From contig DLFD01000072.1 of assembly GCA_002482005.1 (NCBI GenBank), forward strand, positions 1 through 29,513: a stretch of 29,513 nucleotides of DNA, read 5' to 3'. The first letter of the stretch is position 1. Each line of letters begins with the position of its first letter. The notes under the pieces were generated by a model. It was not told the DNA's origin, ran no database searches, and saw only the letters and a list, made by a program, of their open reading frames with translations. A program made the position numbers and the translations under genes. Of this stretch, positions 9,201 to 15,200 are shown piece by piece. The stretch comes from Lachnospiraceae bacterium UBA7729 (lineage in GTDB: Bacteria; Bacillota; Clostridia; Lachnospirales; Lachnospiraceae).

Positions 9201-9985
9201 TCCGGGAAAAGATGGATCTAGATGTGGATGTGGCAAGACTGAAAGTGCTGAAAGCAGACCACCAGAGCAAGCAGTACCGGCTGGAGGATAAGCTGCTGAA
9301 ATATTTCCCGGCAGAGATCGAACGAAACAAGGGGTATATCGCAGGATTCCAGAGGGACCTGAAAACCGTGGAAGTACATCCTTTGCCCAAAGAGGATTTT
9401 GTCGGAATGGAGGTGAAGGGAAGGAAATTTACAGACAAAGAAGCAGCAGGCGAGGCGATCCTTGCCGCCTGCAAAGAATACAAAGGCAGTGATGCAGCCG
9501 TTCCTATCGGCAGTTACCGGGGCTTTGCCATGGAACTCACCTATGACAGCTTCCGGAAAGATTTCGAAATCATCCTGAAGGGCAGCATGAGTCACCGAGC
9601 TACTCTGGGGACGGATGCCAGGGGAAATATCACTCGCCTGGATAACTGCCTTGCGGCCATGCCGGACCGGATGCAGAAAGTACAGGACACACTGGACAAT
9701 TTGTATCAGCAGCAGGCGGCGGCAAAGGAAGAATCCGGAAAACCTTTCCCGCAGGAAGAGGAACTCAAGGAAAAGAGCGCCAGACTCGCAGAGCTTGACG
9801 CAGCCCTGAATATGGATGAGCGGGATGTGCCGGTTGCCGGAGAGGATCTTTCTGACGTAGCGGAAGTCGCAGAGACCAAAGCTGCCTATGGGAAGCCCTC
9901 GGTGCTGGCGCAGCTGAAAGAAAAGATGGAGCAGGCCGCCGGAGAGCCTCATCACAACAGGCCCAGAGAGGCGGTGGCGCTGTGA
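3245..9985 (+). CDS. Giant ArdC-like / DNA methylase / SNF2-type helicase fusion protein
   Basis: A 2246-residue multidomain protein typical of Tn1549/CTn elements. Residues 1-130 resemble the ArdC N-terminal single-strand DNA-binding region (YKYPYHEQLMIFAQRPDATAC). Residues 283-399 are a Ser/Gly/Asp/Glu-rich, probably disordered linker that coincides with the nested tnpV frame. A methylase-like domain has EPAMGIGNF at 743-751 (SAM motif I) and NVPFG at 806-810, a variant of the NPPF catalytic motif with Val for the first Pro. A superfamily 2 helicase core follows: GAGKT at 1420-1424 (Walker A), DESH at 1581-1584, a TGTPVSNS block, and the C-terminal MGAGTNVQDR and RNGRIIRQG motifs near 1910. 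GGAGG at 3234-3238 supports the start. The tail has PSVLAQLK at 2218-2225. Its likely roles are unwinding or protecting incoming ICE DNA, possibly anti-restriction; the function is inferred. Confidence 0.9.
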   Translation: MANKMQFYAQMAEDAARQITGSREQWTAFLRTAARLYKYPYHEQLMIFAQRPDATACAEYDLWNDTMRRYVRRGSKGIALIDTRGDRPRLRYVFDVSDTGERKNSRPVQLWEMKEEYREPIMQALEQAFEVSRQGQSLESMIYAAAERLAADYWDNYSRQILDIVEDSYLAGYDGFETGVAFRRAAATSIAYCLYSRCTDDPDSYFEHEDFRDIFDFNTRQAANTLGTAVSSLSAQIFREIEVTTRNYERTKAAQQLLEEEYKREPETVQAVSGTITEGRESHDEGSNVHTEGRLSDPGHSDGDGRSSASREIREDAESLPGGEQSDAVKRPDSVGEAVSASLGDSADSHRADGSADDAVSAEGSGSGQEDRSDGLDAAYEQSESTGGGDRDSGTYHQLSFTDLIPSETEQIQRIDTAAEMAESERPSAFSISDEEVNRVLQNGSGFANGKMRIQTLYASEHDPKKRADYLKDEYGLGGRSWTFSDGSRGFVDYSARGMLIRNYEHDVERRIRWPEAEKMLDALFRDGRYLSEQEQAEYDRLQEDYAGFGEVPLPSPAHAFPSIEDFTRKQEETELGASRDAGQNDQMGVTEESTQEVDLSGTEAEQTQEEVTTETLTEDLPGINFHITDDHLGEGGPKEKFARNIEAIETLFSLEAENRNATPEEQEILSRYVGWGGLAEAFDPNKDNWAKEYAQLKALLPEQEYEMARASTLNAHYTSPTVIRAIYDALGQMGFKSGNILEPAMGIGNFFGMLPEAMQDSRLYGVELDSITGRIAQKLYPEAEITVAGFETTDRRDFYDLAVGNVPFGNYKVSDKPYDRLGFSIHNYFFAKALDQVRPGGIVAFVTSRYTMDQQSPEVRKYLSQRAELLGAIRLPNNAFRANAGTDVVSDIIFLQKRDHPIDIEPDWVHLGQTPEGLTLNSYFVDHPEMVLGQLTTESTQYGKQECTVLPVPGVELSEQLKEAVSHIRGSYAPQAITEQDFGDVPDSIPADPNVKNFSYTVVSGEVFFRENSVMRPVDLNEKMKGRIKGLVALRQIVNELIDYQMNDYPEEDIAAKQRELNTAYDAFTAEYGIINNRANAQAFAEDSSYYLLCSLENINEDGELESKADMFTKRTIRPERKVTSVDTPSEALAISIGEKGRVDLPYMAELLGTPGEYREIIAELQGVIFKDPMAEVEIDKGWQTADEYLSGEVRHKLKLARIAAESDPFFQINVTALEQAQPKDLDATEIDVRLGATWLDTDIIQQFMQETFEMPYYLRRSIEVKYSPYTAEWRINGKTNPSYNDVAAYVTYGTDRANAYKILEETLNLKDIRIYDTVEDAEGKKRRVLNKKETTLAQQKQQAIKDAFRDWVWKDPQRREQLVQKYNELFNSTRPREYDGSHIHFVGMNPDIKLREHQLGAIAHVLYGGNTLLAHEVGAGKTFEMAASAMESKRLGLSQKALFVVPNHLTLQWANEFLRLYPSAKLLVASKRDFETKNRKKFCARIATGDYDAVIIGHSQFEKIPISAQRQERLLREQIDEITEAISELKYSHGENFSIKQMEKTRKSLQTRLDKLLNVGKKDDVITFEQLGVDRLYVDESHAFKNLFLYTKMRNVAGLSTSEAQKSSDMFMKCRYMDEITGGRGVVFATGTPVSNSMTELYTVMRYLQYGTLQQKGLSHFDCWASTFGETTTAIELAPEGTGYRARTRFAKFFNLPELMSMFKEVADIKTSDQLDLPVPDAKFETVVVQPSEIQKDMVASLSERAARVHSGSVDPSVDNMLKITSDGRKIGLDQRLMNPLLPDDPGSKLNACVNNVLKIWEDGKDRKLTQLVFCDLSTPKNDGTFNVYDDIKSKLMASGVPAAEIAFIHDADTETKKKELFAKVRTGQVRVLLGSTQKMGAGTNVQDRLIAVHHLDVGWRPADMTQRNGRIIRQGNQNPEVKVFQYVTEGTFDAYLYQTLENKQKFISQIMTSKSPVRSCDDVDEQALSYAEIKALCAGNPLIREKMDLDVDVARLKVLKADHQSKQYRLEDKLLKYFPAEIERNKGYIAGFQRDLKTVEVHPLPKEDFVGMEVKGRKFTDKEAAGEAILAACKEYKGSDAAVPIGSYRGFAMELTYDSFRKDFEIILKGSMSHRATLGTDARGNITRLDNCLAAMPDRMQKVQDTLDNLYQQQAAAKEESGKPFPQEEELKEKSARLAELDAALNMDERDVPVAGEDLSDVAEVAETKAAYGKPSVLAQLKEKMEQAAGEPHHNRPREAVAL
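4092..4442 (+). CDS. tnpV: TnpV-like protein, nested out of frame inside the giant gene
   Basis: A 116-residue frame in the +1 phase relative to the surrounding giant gene. Its product reads as a folded protein, with blocks typical of the transposon-encoded TnpV family: YTQKGDYLIPD at the N-terminus, LGKYGRMRRAFLEENNP, LYPHLWEIQ, and the tail MNSLKAQAEEIVTAELI. The host frame over the same DNA encodes only a low-complexity Ser/Gly/Asp/Glu linker, so the nested frame looks like the one under constraint. A Shine-Dalgarno sequence, AAGGGAG at 4077-4083, lies eight bases before the ATG at 4092; a second ATG follows directly. TnpV function is not established. Both frames stay open for about 350 bases, which suggests a true overlapping gene pair. 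The symbol follows family annotation and is not proof of a transposition role. Confidence 0.72.
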   Translation: MMKEVTYTQKGDYLIPDIQMETAEVQPLGKYGRMRRAFLEENNPMLLNDLILSEKLYPHLWEIQRTATARMDQLTMQFLQKDPAPDKKTDPMAWTQHMNSLKAQAEEIVTAELITS

Positions 9986-10317
9986 CAGAGAAAAGAGATG
10001 AGATCCTGATCCTCCGGGTATCCCCTTCCGACAAGGAACGAATCCGGATGAAAATGGAGGAACTTGGCATTTCGAACATGAGCGCCTATATCCGAAAGAT
10101 GGCACTGGACGGATACTGCGTGAACCTGGATCTTACCGATGTGAAGGAACTGGTTCACCTGCTCCGCCAGTGCAGCAATAACCTGAACCAGTATGCGAAA
10201 AAAGCGCATCAGACCGGGAGCATTTACGAAGAAGATGTCCGGGACCTGAAAGAGAGATTTGATGAGTTCTGGAGAATCGGGAAAGAACTGTTGACAAGGC
10301 TCTCCACGATCTGGTGA
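9982..10317 (+). CDS. mobC: MobC-like relaxosome accessory protein
   Basis: A 111-residue protein with a ribbon-helix-helix style N-terminus (EILILRVSPSDKERIRMKMEELG...MSAYIRKMALDGY) and a helical C-terminal part (LVHLLRQCSNNLNQYAKKAHQTG), which is the MobC pattern. MobC proteins bind near oriT and help the relaxase melt and nick DNA. It starts with GTG in a four-base GTGA overlap with the giant gene, which suggests translational coupling. The relaxase gene follows after one small membrane-protein gene. The RHH fold and position make the call firm; the DNA site it binds is not identifiable from sequence alone. Confidence 0.88.
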   Translation: MTEKRDEILILRVSPSDKERIRMKMEELGISNMSAYIRKMALDGYCVNLDLTDVKELVHLLRQCSNNLNQYAKKAHQTGSIYEEDVRDLKERFDEFWRIGKELLTRLSTIW

Positions 10318-10384
10318 CCGGTGCCGACATCGTTGCCGGTTTCACCATGTAAGACTACAATGAAGCCAGAAGGAGGAAACGGCG

Positions 10385-10678
10385 ATGAGAGTGATACGGA
10401 AATTTGCAAAAATCATGATACTTCCCCTGATGCTGCTGATCGGCATCCTGCACTTTGTACTGAATACGGCAACGAAGCTTTCCAGCTATCTGATCGGGCC
10501 GCTGATGCTTCTGATCTTCGGATGCGGCGTCTACACGGTTGTGAAACAGCTTTGGAGCCAGACCTTTCTCCTTGCATTGATGGAGGGAGCCTGCTTTCTG
10601 GTTTTGTTCGGGGCAAGCTTTGTGATCGTCACACTGGAAAGCTGGAATCACCATCTGGCAGTGTTCCTGCACTCCTGA
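10385..10678 (+). CDS. Small membrane protein (CD1845-like) between mobC and relaxase
   Basis: A 97-residue hydrophobic protein with about three membrane segments: roughly residues 9-27, 33-52 and 62-82 by hydrophobicity. A basic N-terminus (MRVIRKFAK) would favour the inside. AGGAGG at 10371-10376 lies eight bases before the ATG. Small hydrophobic proteins annotated as CD1845 family occupy this place between mobC and the relaxase in Clostridial conjugative elements, and position and size match; the sequence resemblance is from memory and only moderate. The function is unknown. It could tie the relaxosome to the membrane, but that is a guess. Confidence 0.72.
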   Translation: MRVIRKFAKIMILPLMLLIGILHFVLNTATKLSSYLIGPLMLLIFGCGVYTVVKQLWSQTFLLALMEGACFLVLFGASFVIVTLESWNHHLAVFLHS

Positions 10679-10705
10679 AAACTGTAGAGAGAAGTAAATG
10701 ATAAT

Positions 10706-10752
10706 ACCGGCGGTTCTGTGGAGATCTTTCTGCAGGGCTGCCGGTCTTTTTT
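10706..10752 (+). terminator. Hairpin with T-tract just upstream of the relaxase
   Basis: ACCGGC at 10706-10711 can pair with GCCGGT at 10740-10745, followed by C and six T (10747-10752). The 28-base loop is long for an intrinsic terminator, so it may be an attenuator that limits relaxase expression or part of a DNA site used in transfer. The relaxase start at 10778 lies 25 bases further on. Confidence 0.4.
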
Positions 10753-10777
10753 GGCAAAGAGGAAGGGCGGTGAGAGG

Positions 10778-12178
10778 ATGGCGGCGACCAGACTGATCGC
10801 AATGCATGTGAATAAAGGGAAGACGCTGGCGCAGTGTCTGGAGGCCAGGACGGATTACGCGCAGAATCCGGAGAAGACGGAAAAGGGGAATCTGGTCACT
10901 GCCTATGAATGCGATCCCATGACCTGTGACGAAGAGTTCCTGCTTTCCAAACGGCAGTACCGGCAGTTTACAGGACGTGATCAGAGGGGCGATGTGATCG
11001 CCTATCAGATCCGGCAGTCCTTCAAACCCGGAGAGATCACTGCCGAGGAAGCAAACCGTGTCGGCTATGAGCTGGCTTTGGCATTTACCAAAGGCAGGCA
11101 CGCCTTCATCGTTGCTACGCATACCGACCGGGCCCACATTCATAACCACATCATTTTCAATTCCACTTCCCTGGACTGCAGGAGGAAGTTCCGCGATTTC
11201 CATCGCTCCAACATGGCCCTGCAGAAAGTCAGCGACCGGATCTGCCTGGAGCACGGATTGTCCGTTATTGAACCGAAGCCGTACCGTGAGCGGGTGAAGC
11301 GGACAGACTACCCGAAGCGGCCAAAACTGCGAAATCATATCTGCGACGAGATCGACAGGATCCTCTCCGAAAAGCCGAAGGACTTTGAAGATTTTCTACA
11401 TCAGCTTGAGGTGGCAGGGTATGAGATCAAGCGGGGAAAGCAGATCTCGGTCAAAGGATCCGGACAGAAACGGTTCATCCGGCTTCGGTCCCTGGGAGAA
11501 GGGTACAAGGAAAACGATATCCGTGACCGGATTGCCGGAAAGGTGATCCATAGCAGAAGCCGGAGCAGCCAGGCTCATGAAAAGCCTCGCTTCAATCTGC
11601 TGATCGACATCCAGCAGCGGATGCAGCAGGGGAAGGGAGCCGGCTATGAGCGCTGGGCGAAGGTTTATAACCTGAAACAGATGTCGGAGACCTTCCTGTA
11701 TATGCGGGAGAAGCACATCGAGAGCTTTAAAGATTTATATGAAAAGACCGATGCAGCTGTTGCCCGTTTCAATGATTTAAGCAGTAAGATCAAAGCAGCG
11801 GAATCACAGATGGCTGCGAACCTGGCTCTGCAGAAACACATCCAGAACTATGCAAAGACCAGGGATGTTTACGAAGCCTACCGGAAGTCCGGCTACAGCA
11901 AAAAGTTCTTCGAAGAGCACCGGGCAGAGATCACAATTCACAAGGCAGCAAAGGAAGCGTTCAATGCAGCCGGAGGAACCAAACTGCCAACGATCAAAGA
12001 GCTCCGGCAGGAATACGCGCAGCTGATCGTTCAGAAGAAAGAAGCTTACAAAGGTTACCGGGAAGCAAAACGGGAACTGCAGGAGCTGCTGAAGGCCAGA
12101 CAGAACGTGGAGCAGTTCTACGGCGATGACCTGAAGAAAGAGCGAGAAGCCGCCAGACAGCAGCGGAAAGAATTGTAA
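10778..12178 (+). CDS. MobP-type relaxase (MobA/VirD2-like mobilization nuclease)
   Basis: The relaxase nicks oriT, binds the 5' end covalently and pilots the strand into the recipient. The 466-residue product has an N-terminal relaxase domain. The likely catalytic tyrosine is Tyr27 in DYAQNPEKT, and the metal-binding motif is HIHNH with histidines at 120, 122 and 124, followed by IIFNSTSLD. The C-terminal half (from about residue 290) is helical and Lys/Gln/Glu-rich, with coiled-coil character. I chose the ATG at 10778, where the AATRLIAMHVNKGKT block begins; the in-frame GTG at 10718 lies inside the upstream hairpin. AAGGGCGG at 10763-10770 is a plausible ribosome site. It follows mobC and the membrane protein and is closed by a strong terminator, making it the last gene of the transfer module here. 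All motif residues are present. Confidence 0.92.
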   Translation: MAATRLIAMHVNKGKTLAQCLEARTDYAQNPEKTEKGNLVTAYECDPMTCDEEFLLSKRQYRQFTGRDQRGDVIAYQIRQSFKPGEITAEEANRVGYELALAFTKGRHAFIVATHTDRAHIHNHIIFNSTSLDCRRKFRDFHRSNMALQKVSDRICLEHGLSVIEPKPYRERVKRTDYPKRPKLRNHICDEIDRILSEKPKDFEDFLHQLEVAGYEIKRGKQISVKGSGQKRFIRLRSLGEGYKENDIRDRIAGKVIHSRSRSSQAHEKPRFNLLIDIQQRMQQGKGAGYERWAKVYNLKQMSETFLYMREKHIESFKDLYEKTDAAVARFNDLSSKIKAAESQMAANLALQKHIQNYAKTRDVYEAYRKSGYSKKFFEEHRAEITIHKAAKEAFNAAGGTKLPTIKELRQEYAQLIVQKKEAYKGYREAKRELQELLKARQNVEQFYGDDLKKEREAARQQRKEL

Positions 12179-12192
12179 CAGTAGTGATGAGA

Positions 12193-12244
12193 AGGGCAGG
12201 GCAGAAATGGATGGATTCCGGATCTGCCTTGCCCTGTCTTTTTT
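12193..12244 (+). terminator. Intrinsic terminator after the relaxase
   Basis: A 13-base arm at 12193-12205 pairs with 12223-12235, with one G-U wobble, and is followed by GTC and six T (12239-12244). It lies 15 bases after the relaxase stop. It separates the transfer operon from the cargo region. Confidence 0.88.
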
Positions 12245-12316
12245 ATTATATGTGGTTGTGACCAGCGGAATGAAACGATACTCAGCCTGACAACGAAGTT
12301 GGCAATCATACGGGGA

Positions 12317-12332
12317 TTGGGGATGTCCCCAA
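12317..12332. repeat. Inverted repeat, 7-bp arms with 2-base centre
   Basis: TTGGGGA at 12317-12323 and TCCCCAA at 12326-12332 are perfect complements around TG. A G-rich copy, GGGGATT, lies just before it at 12312-12318. Short G/C dyads close to a relaxase gene are a common feature of oriT regions, so this is a candidate but no more. Confidence 0.6.
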
Positions 12333-12380
12333 CAAGCCGGTTTCGAAAATCTGGCCGGAGGCCTGGTTTGGCGGAACGGA

Positions 12381-12400
12381 GCATCTGTATATACAGATGC
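12381..12400. repeat. Perfect 20-bp palindrome
   Basis: GCATCTGTATATACAGATGC is its own reverse complement over all 20 bases. It lies 17 bases beyond the stop codon of the minus-strand S-4TM gene. There is no T-run on either side, which argues against a simple intrinsic terminator. A dimeric regulator or recombinase site, or a DNA cruciform, is possible. Confidence 0.9.
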
Positions 12401-12416
12401 CCAGCTTGCCAGTTTG

Positions 12417-13289
12417 TTAGGGCTCTTTAGTGATCTGTTCGTATCGCTCCGATAATGCCTTGCTATGCTTTCTATGAATACGATTGATTTCAACGACTCT
12501 TAATTCACGTCTTTGTGAAATAAGCTCTTGCAATGAAGATATGAGAGCTTGATCCTTTGAAATCTCAAGCGTCTCGCGACGATAATCGATTTTCATGGAA
12601 AGCAGAATATATTTTATATTTTCACAGAGTCTATCTGTGAATGTTATGATAGCACTGAGTAAGCAAGCGATAATGCGTAGAATAGACACGCGAAGGCTAA
12701 ACCCCAAAAAGGATCCTAAAAGGATTCCTGAAATCAGAATAATCGCATACAAGACCAAACGCCGGTGACAAAGCTTATTATTCCACCAACAATTCTGTTT
12801 CTGGCATTCAAAAATGACTTCGGAGTCATCATATTGATGTGAAAATTCATACCAGTTTTTTACCCCGGGAGGGTTATCTCTTCCGGTATTAGATATTTGT
12901 TCTTCACACGCCTCATTATTATTTTCTACAGCATCGATAATCAGGGATTTGACTTTACGGATAGCACTGTCGGTATATGTGGAGGTTTTGATTCCAAGAA
13001 CTTTTTCATCGAAATAGTTTCGAAGGAGTGCAGCAGAAGAGACATAGGCACCCATTCGCCAGTAACATATTAAAGAAGAAGCATCAAAGACCAATGGAAC
13101 CAGAAGAATAGCAGCAGAATAAGACGATGAAGTACCTTCAGGTGCAAAAATGAATAAAAGTGAAACTATAGAGCAGATAAATGCAGCGGTACTGAAGTTT
13201 TCGGCCGTATTATAATAATGTCTTGCTGCAAACTGACACTTGAGCATTTCAGCGGAATTCTGTCTCTTGTCGATTGTTTCTTGAAGCAT
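12417..13289 (-). CDS. S-4TM membrane effector of the CBASS operon
   Basis: Likely the killing arm of the CBASS system: SMODS-associated 4TM proteins are thought to disrupt the membrane after cyclic-nucleotide signalling. The 290-residue product has four hydrophobic segments at about 32-49, 57-77, 178-197 and 201-218, with soluble parts between TM2 and TM3 and at the C-terminus. The N-terminal RQNS...FAARHYYNTAE block and the SLICYWRMGAYVSSAALLRNYFDEKVLG stretch fit the S-4TM family. The start overlaps the E2-like gene by 41 bases and no strong ribosome site is visible, so translational coupling is likely, perhaps to keep the toxic product low. It is the last gene of its operon. AT-rich composition marks it as foreign to the ICE backbone. 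Confidence 0.82.
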   Translation of the reverse strand: MLQETIDKRQNSAEMLKCQFAARHYYNTAENFSTAAFICSIVSLLFIFAPEGTSSSYSAAILLVPLVFDASSLICYWRMGAYVSSAALLRNYFDEKVLGIKTSTYTDSAIRKVKSLIIDAVENNNEACEEQISNTGRDNPPGVKNWYEFSHQYDDSEVIFECQKQNCWWNNKLCHRRLVLYAIILISGILLGSFLGFSLRVSILRIIACLLSAIITFTDRLCENIKYILLSMKIDYRRETLEISKDQALISSLQELISQRRELRVVEINRIHRKHSKALSERYEQITKEP

Positions 13290-13947
13290 TTTCTATTATC
13301 GCCTTTCTGATCGGTTCAACATCTGACCGTATTATTTCTTTAATAGCAGGATTTGTCATAAGAGGGAAAAGGTATTGACCATGACAATGTCTCAGCTTTT
13401 TACCACTGCCACATGGACAGTGTATATGACCCCGATATGATTCATCTGCACAGTACATCATCAAGATAAATGTCTTGCCAAGATCTTCCTCATGGAATAA
13501 CTCCTGATATGTACTGATGACACCTTCTGGACCGTGTGGCCGTTCACCAAAAGGATAGGATCCAAAACGCATGAAGTATTCATATGTAAAGTAATACGGT
13601 TCCACATATTCATCCATCCATTGCAGCAGATTAAAGCCGTTAATGAACCTCAGCTTAACAGCAGTATCTGTTTCAAGACATAGTTCCCCGTTGGTATAAC
13701 GATGAGGATAACTTTGTTCAATGGCATTCCCCATATCTATTACGGTTGGGAGTTTGGGCGAATCAATAGGTATTCTTATTTCGATATCATAGTAACTGTC
13801 TAATGTAAAACCCAGGGCTGTTCGAAAAATATGAATGTTGCCGAGAAGACGAACCTCATCGGGATCCGACTTCTCGACCGTTAGATCAGGGTAGGCTTTT
13901 AATAGAGCAGATATCTGCTCTGTTGCAGTAGTCAGCGTCATAATCAT
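13249..13947 (-). CDS. E2-like (ubiquitin-conjugating fold) protein with C-terminal SEC-C zinc motif
   Basis: A 232-residue protein between the CD-NTase and the effector. Residues 1-110 show the pattern of a bacterial E2-like domain: a beta-rich LGFTLDSYYDIEIRIP block, the proline-rich SPKLPTV turn, and a candidate catalytic Cys90 in YTNGELCLETD. A SEC-C motif follows (CPCGSGKKLRHCHG, Cys177, Cys179, Cys188, His189), which binds zinc. In E1/E2-containing CBASS the E2 partner helps modify or prime the CD-NTase; no E1 or JAB gene is present here, so this resembles the minimal E2-only arrangement. Its start overlaps the CD-NTase stop (ATGA). The E2 call rests on context plus motif shape, and the SEC-C call is firm. 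Confidence 0.75.
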   Translation of the reverse strand: MIMTLTTATEQISALLKAYPDLTVEKSDPDEVRLLGNIHIFRTALGFTLDSYYDIEIRIPIDSPKLPTVIDMGNAIEQSYPHRYTNGELCLETDTAVKLRFINGFNLLQWMDEYVEPYYFTYEYFMRFGSYPFGERPHGPEGVISTYQELFHEEDLGKTFILMMYCADESYRGHIHCPCGSGKKLRHCHGQYLFPLMTNPAIKEIIRSDVEPIRKAIIENASRNNRQETEFR

Positions 13948-15173
13948 CGTCTGTATGGTTTTGGCTGTGTTACAATAGGCTTTGCAGCCGGGATGGCGGA
14001 ACGGTATTTTTCACCCCAGCTTTTTTGCACTGCAGTTTGACCAAAGGCATTATCCATGGCGGATCTAAACTGCGGATCTGGTAGGGACAAGGAGTTGACC
14101 AAATCCTTTGTGCAGGCAGCAATCCAAGTGAAAAACAATTTGGGAATCTCAGAATCCTTATTCCACTTATCAGCAAGATTATCTTCAGGATCGGCGGGGT
14201 TCTGTATCACCCATTTACGATCGTTTGAAGAACGACTAATGATGGATCTTGAACCATATCTCCTTGCAAAATCTTCAGTGCCTAATGTTTGATGCTGGGC
14301 ATATATGTTTAACTCGCCAAGGACATATGTAAGTAGTTCAAATATACCTGATTGAGGATTGGCAGATTCTGAAATAGCTGCCACAAGCGTATTAATAATA
14401 GCCGAAATCGGTTTTAGGTCATCGCTGTCCTCTCTCCGAAGATTCAAGTAATAAACATCGCGATGATATTTCAGGATCTGAATGACTCTTTGCATAGATG
14501 ACCGCTCTAAGCCCACCGGAATATCATCAACCGAATCGAAAACCATGCGATTAGATTTAAAGATTTCCTGCCGCCGGTATTCACGGTTAAAGGAGAGGAA
14601 GGGCTTGTTGATGTCATCGAACCATTGACGGAATCCCTTTGGATTATTCGTCAGCCAACTGTAATTACGTTCTCCGTTATGCTTGGGAATTGCGATGGCG
14701 GTATACAGAAGATCTGGACGGTTGGATTTCCTCATCAGCTCTTGTTTGCGCTGTAGACTTTCATCTGTTGCAGGGACGATATCAATCGTGAATTTAATCC
14801 CATTGATGTCAGCGTACTCTATTGTGAAACACTCTTCATATACAGTAAGTTTGCCTGAGTATCGATCACTGCTTTCAAGAGCATCTTCGATTCTTTTGCG
14901 CAGTTCGCTCGGGGATATTTGATCACGGCTCATTCGGAGCTGACAGATAAAGTCAAGATCATAAGCGGCATCGGGGTCCTTCGCAGAGGGGCGAACCACC
15001 GTTCCAAAGGCAAATGATCCATGGGGGTACATGTCAGCATCAATACCGCAGTCTTCAAGAAAAGCTGCCAGAGCATGATATTTGTCATCAGCGTTTTTAT
15101 ACATTGTTGGAGAGATGTCCAACTGAGAAATAAGTTTGATAATGTCGGTCTGTCTTTCAGAAGTACTGATCAC
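13944..15173 (-). CDS. CBASS CD-NTase (cGAS/DncV-like nucleotidyltransferase)
   Basis: Predicted to make a cyclic di- or trinucleotide on phage infection, which then activates the membrane effector. The 409-residue protein has the polymerase-beta-like GS motif (HGSFAFGTVVRP, Gly52-Ser53). The metal-binding DxD is at Asp72 and Asp74 (YDLDF), and the third carboxylate is Asp131 in KFTIDIVP, so all catalytic residues are present. The C-terminal half is helical, as expected for the CD-NTase fold. The start is GTG at 15173 with GAGGG (plus coordinates 15180-15184) six bases upstream. It is first in a three-gene operon with overlapping starts and stops. Transcription is probably from the promoter at 15238-15266, with a CIRCE operator in the leader. 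Clade and product nucleotide cannot be told by eye. Confidence 0.88.
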   Translation of the reverse strand: MISTSERQTDIIKLISQLDISPTMYKNADDKYHALAAFLEDCGIDADMYPHGSFAFGTVVRPSAKDPDAAYDLDFICQLRMSRDQISPSELRKRIEDALESSDRYSGKLTVYEECFTIEYADINGIKFTIDIVPATDESLQRKQELMRKSNRPDLLYTAIAIPKHNGERNYSWLTNNPKGFRQWFDDINKPFLSFNREYRRQEIFKSNRMVFDSVDDIPVGLERSSMQRVIQILKYHRDVYYLNLRREDSDDLKPISAIINTLVAAISESANPQSGIFELLTYVLGELNIYAQHQTLGTEDFARRYGSRSIISRSSNDRKWVIQNPADPEDNLADKWNKDSEIPKLFFTWIAACTKDLVNSLSLPDPQFRSAMDNAFGQTAVQKSWGEKYRSAIPAAKPIVTQPKPYRR

Positions 15174-15200
15174 TTGAGTCCCTCACTTTCTAAATTGGTT

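Larger units (their letters stand above)
1..12244 (+). mobile_element. Transfer module of a Tn1549/CTn-like ICE (partial)
   Basis: Topoisomerase III, a YodL/DUF4316 protein, a giant ArdC-like/methylase/SNF2 protein, MobC, a small hydrophobic protein and a MobP-type relaxase follow each other on one strand with overlaps or short gaps. This order is known from Tn1549-like conjugative elements of Clostridia. The coupling ATPase and the mating-pore genes (VirD4-, VirB4- and VirB6-like) are not in the window and should lie to the left. No integrase, excisionase or att site is visible, so the ends of the element are unknown. The defence genes from 12417 onward sit directly behind this module and are read as cargo by inference. 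Confidence 0.85.
12245..12416. other. Non-coding junction between transfer genes and cargo, rich in dyads
   Basis: No plausible gene lies between the relaxase terminator and the convergent S-4TM gene. The stretch holds TTGGGGA-TG-TCCCCAA (12317-12332), an AGGCCT-centred dyad near 12358-12363, and a perfect 20-bp palindrome at 12381-12400. It could be an oriT or accessory recombination site, a weak terminator for the minus-strand operon, or a remnant of cargo insertion. The sequence does not decide among these. Confidence 0.5.

Noticed and set aside
10718..10777. Longer relaxase start at GTG 10718
   Set aside because: The extension lies in the hairpin and T-tract, and relaxase similarity begins at the ATG at 10778.
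12381..12400. Palindrome as an intrinsic terminator of the CBASS operon
   Set aside because: There is no T-run after the hairpin on the minus strand, so I list it only as a palindrome of unknown role.
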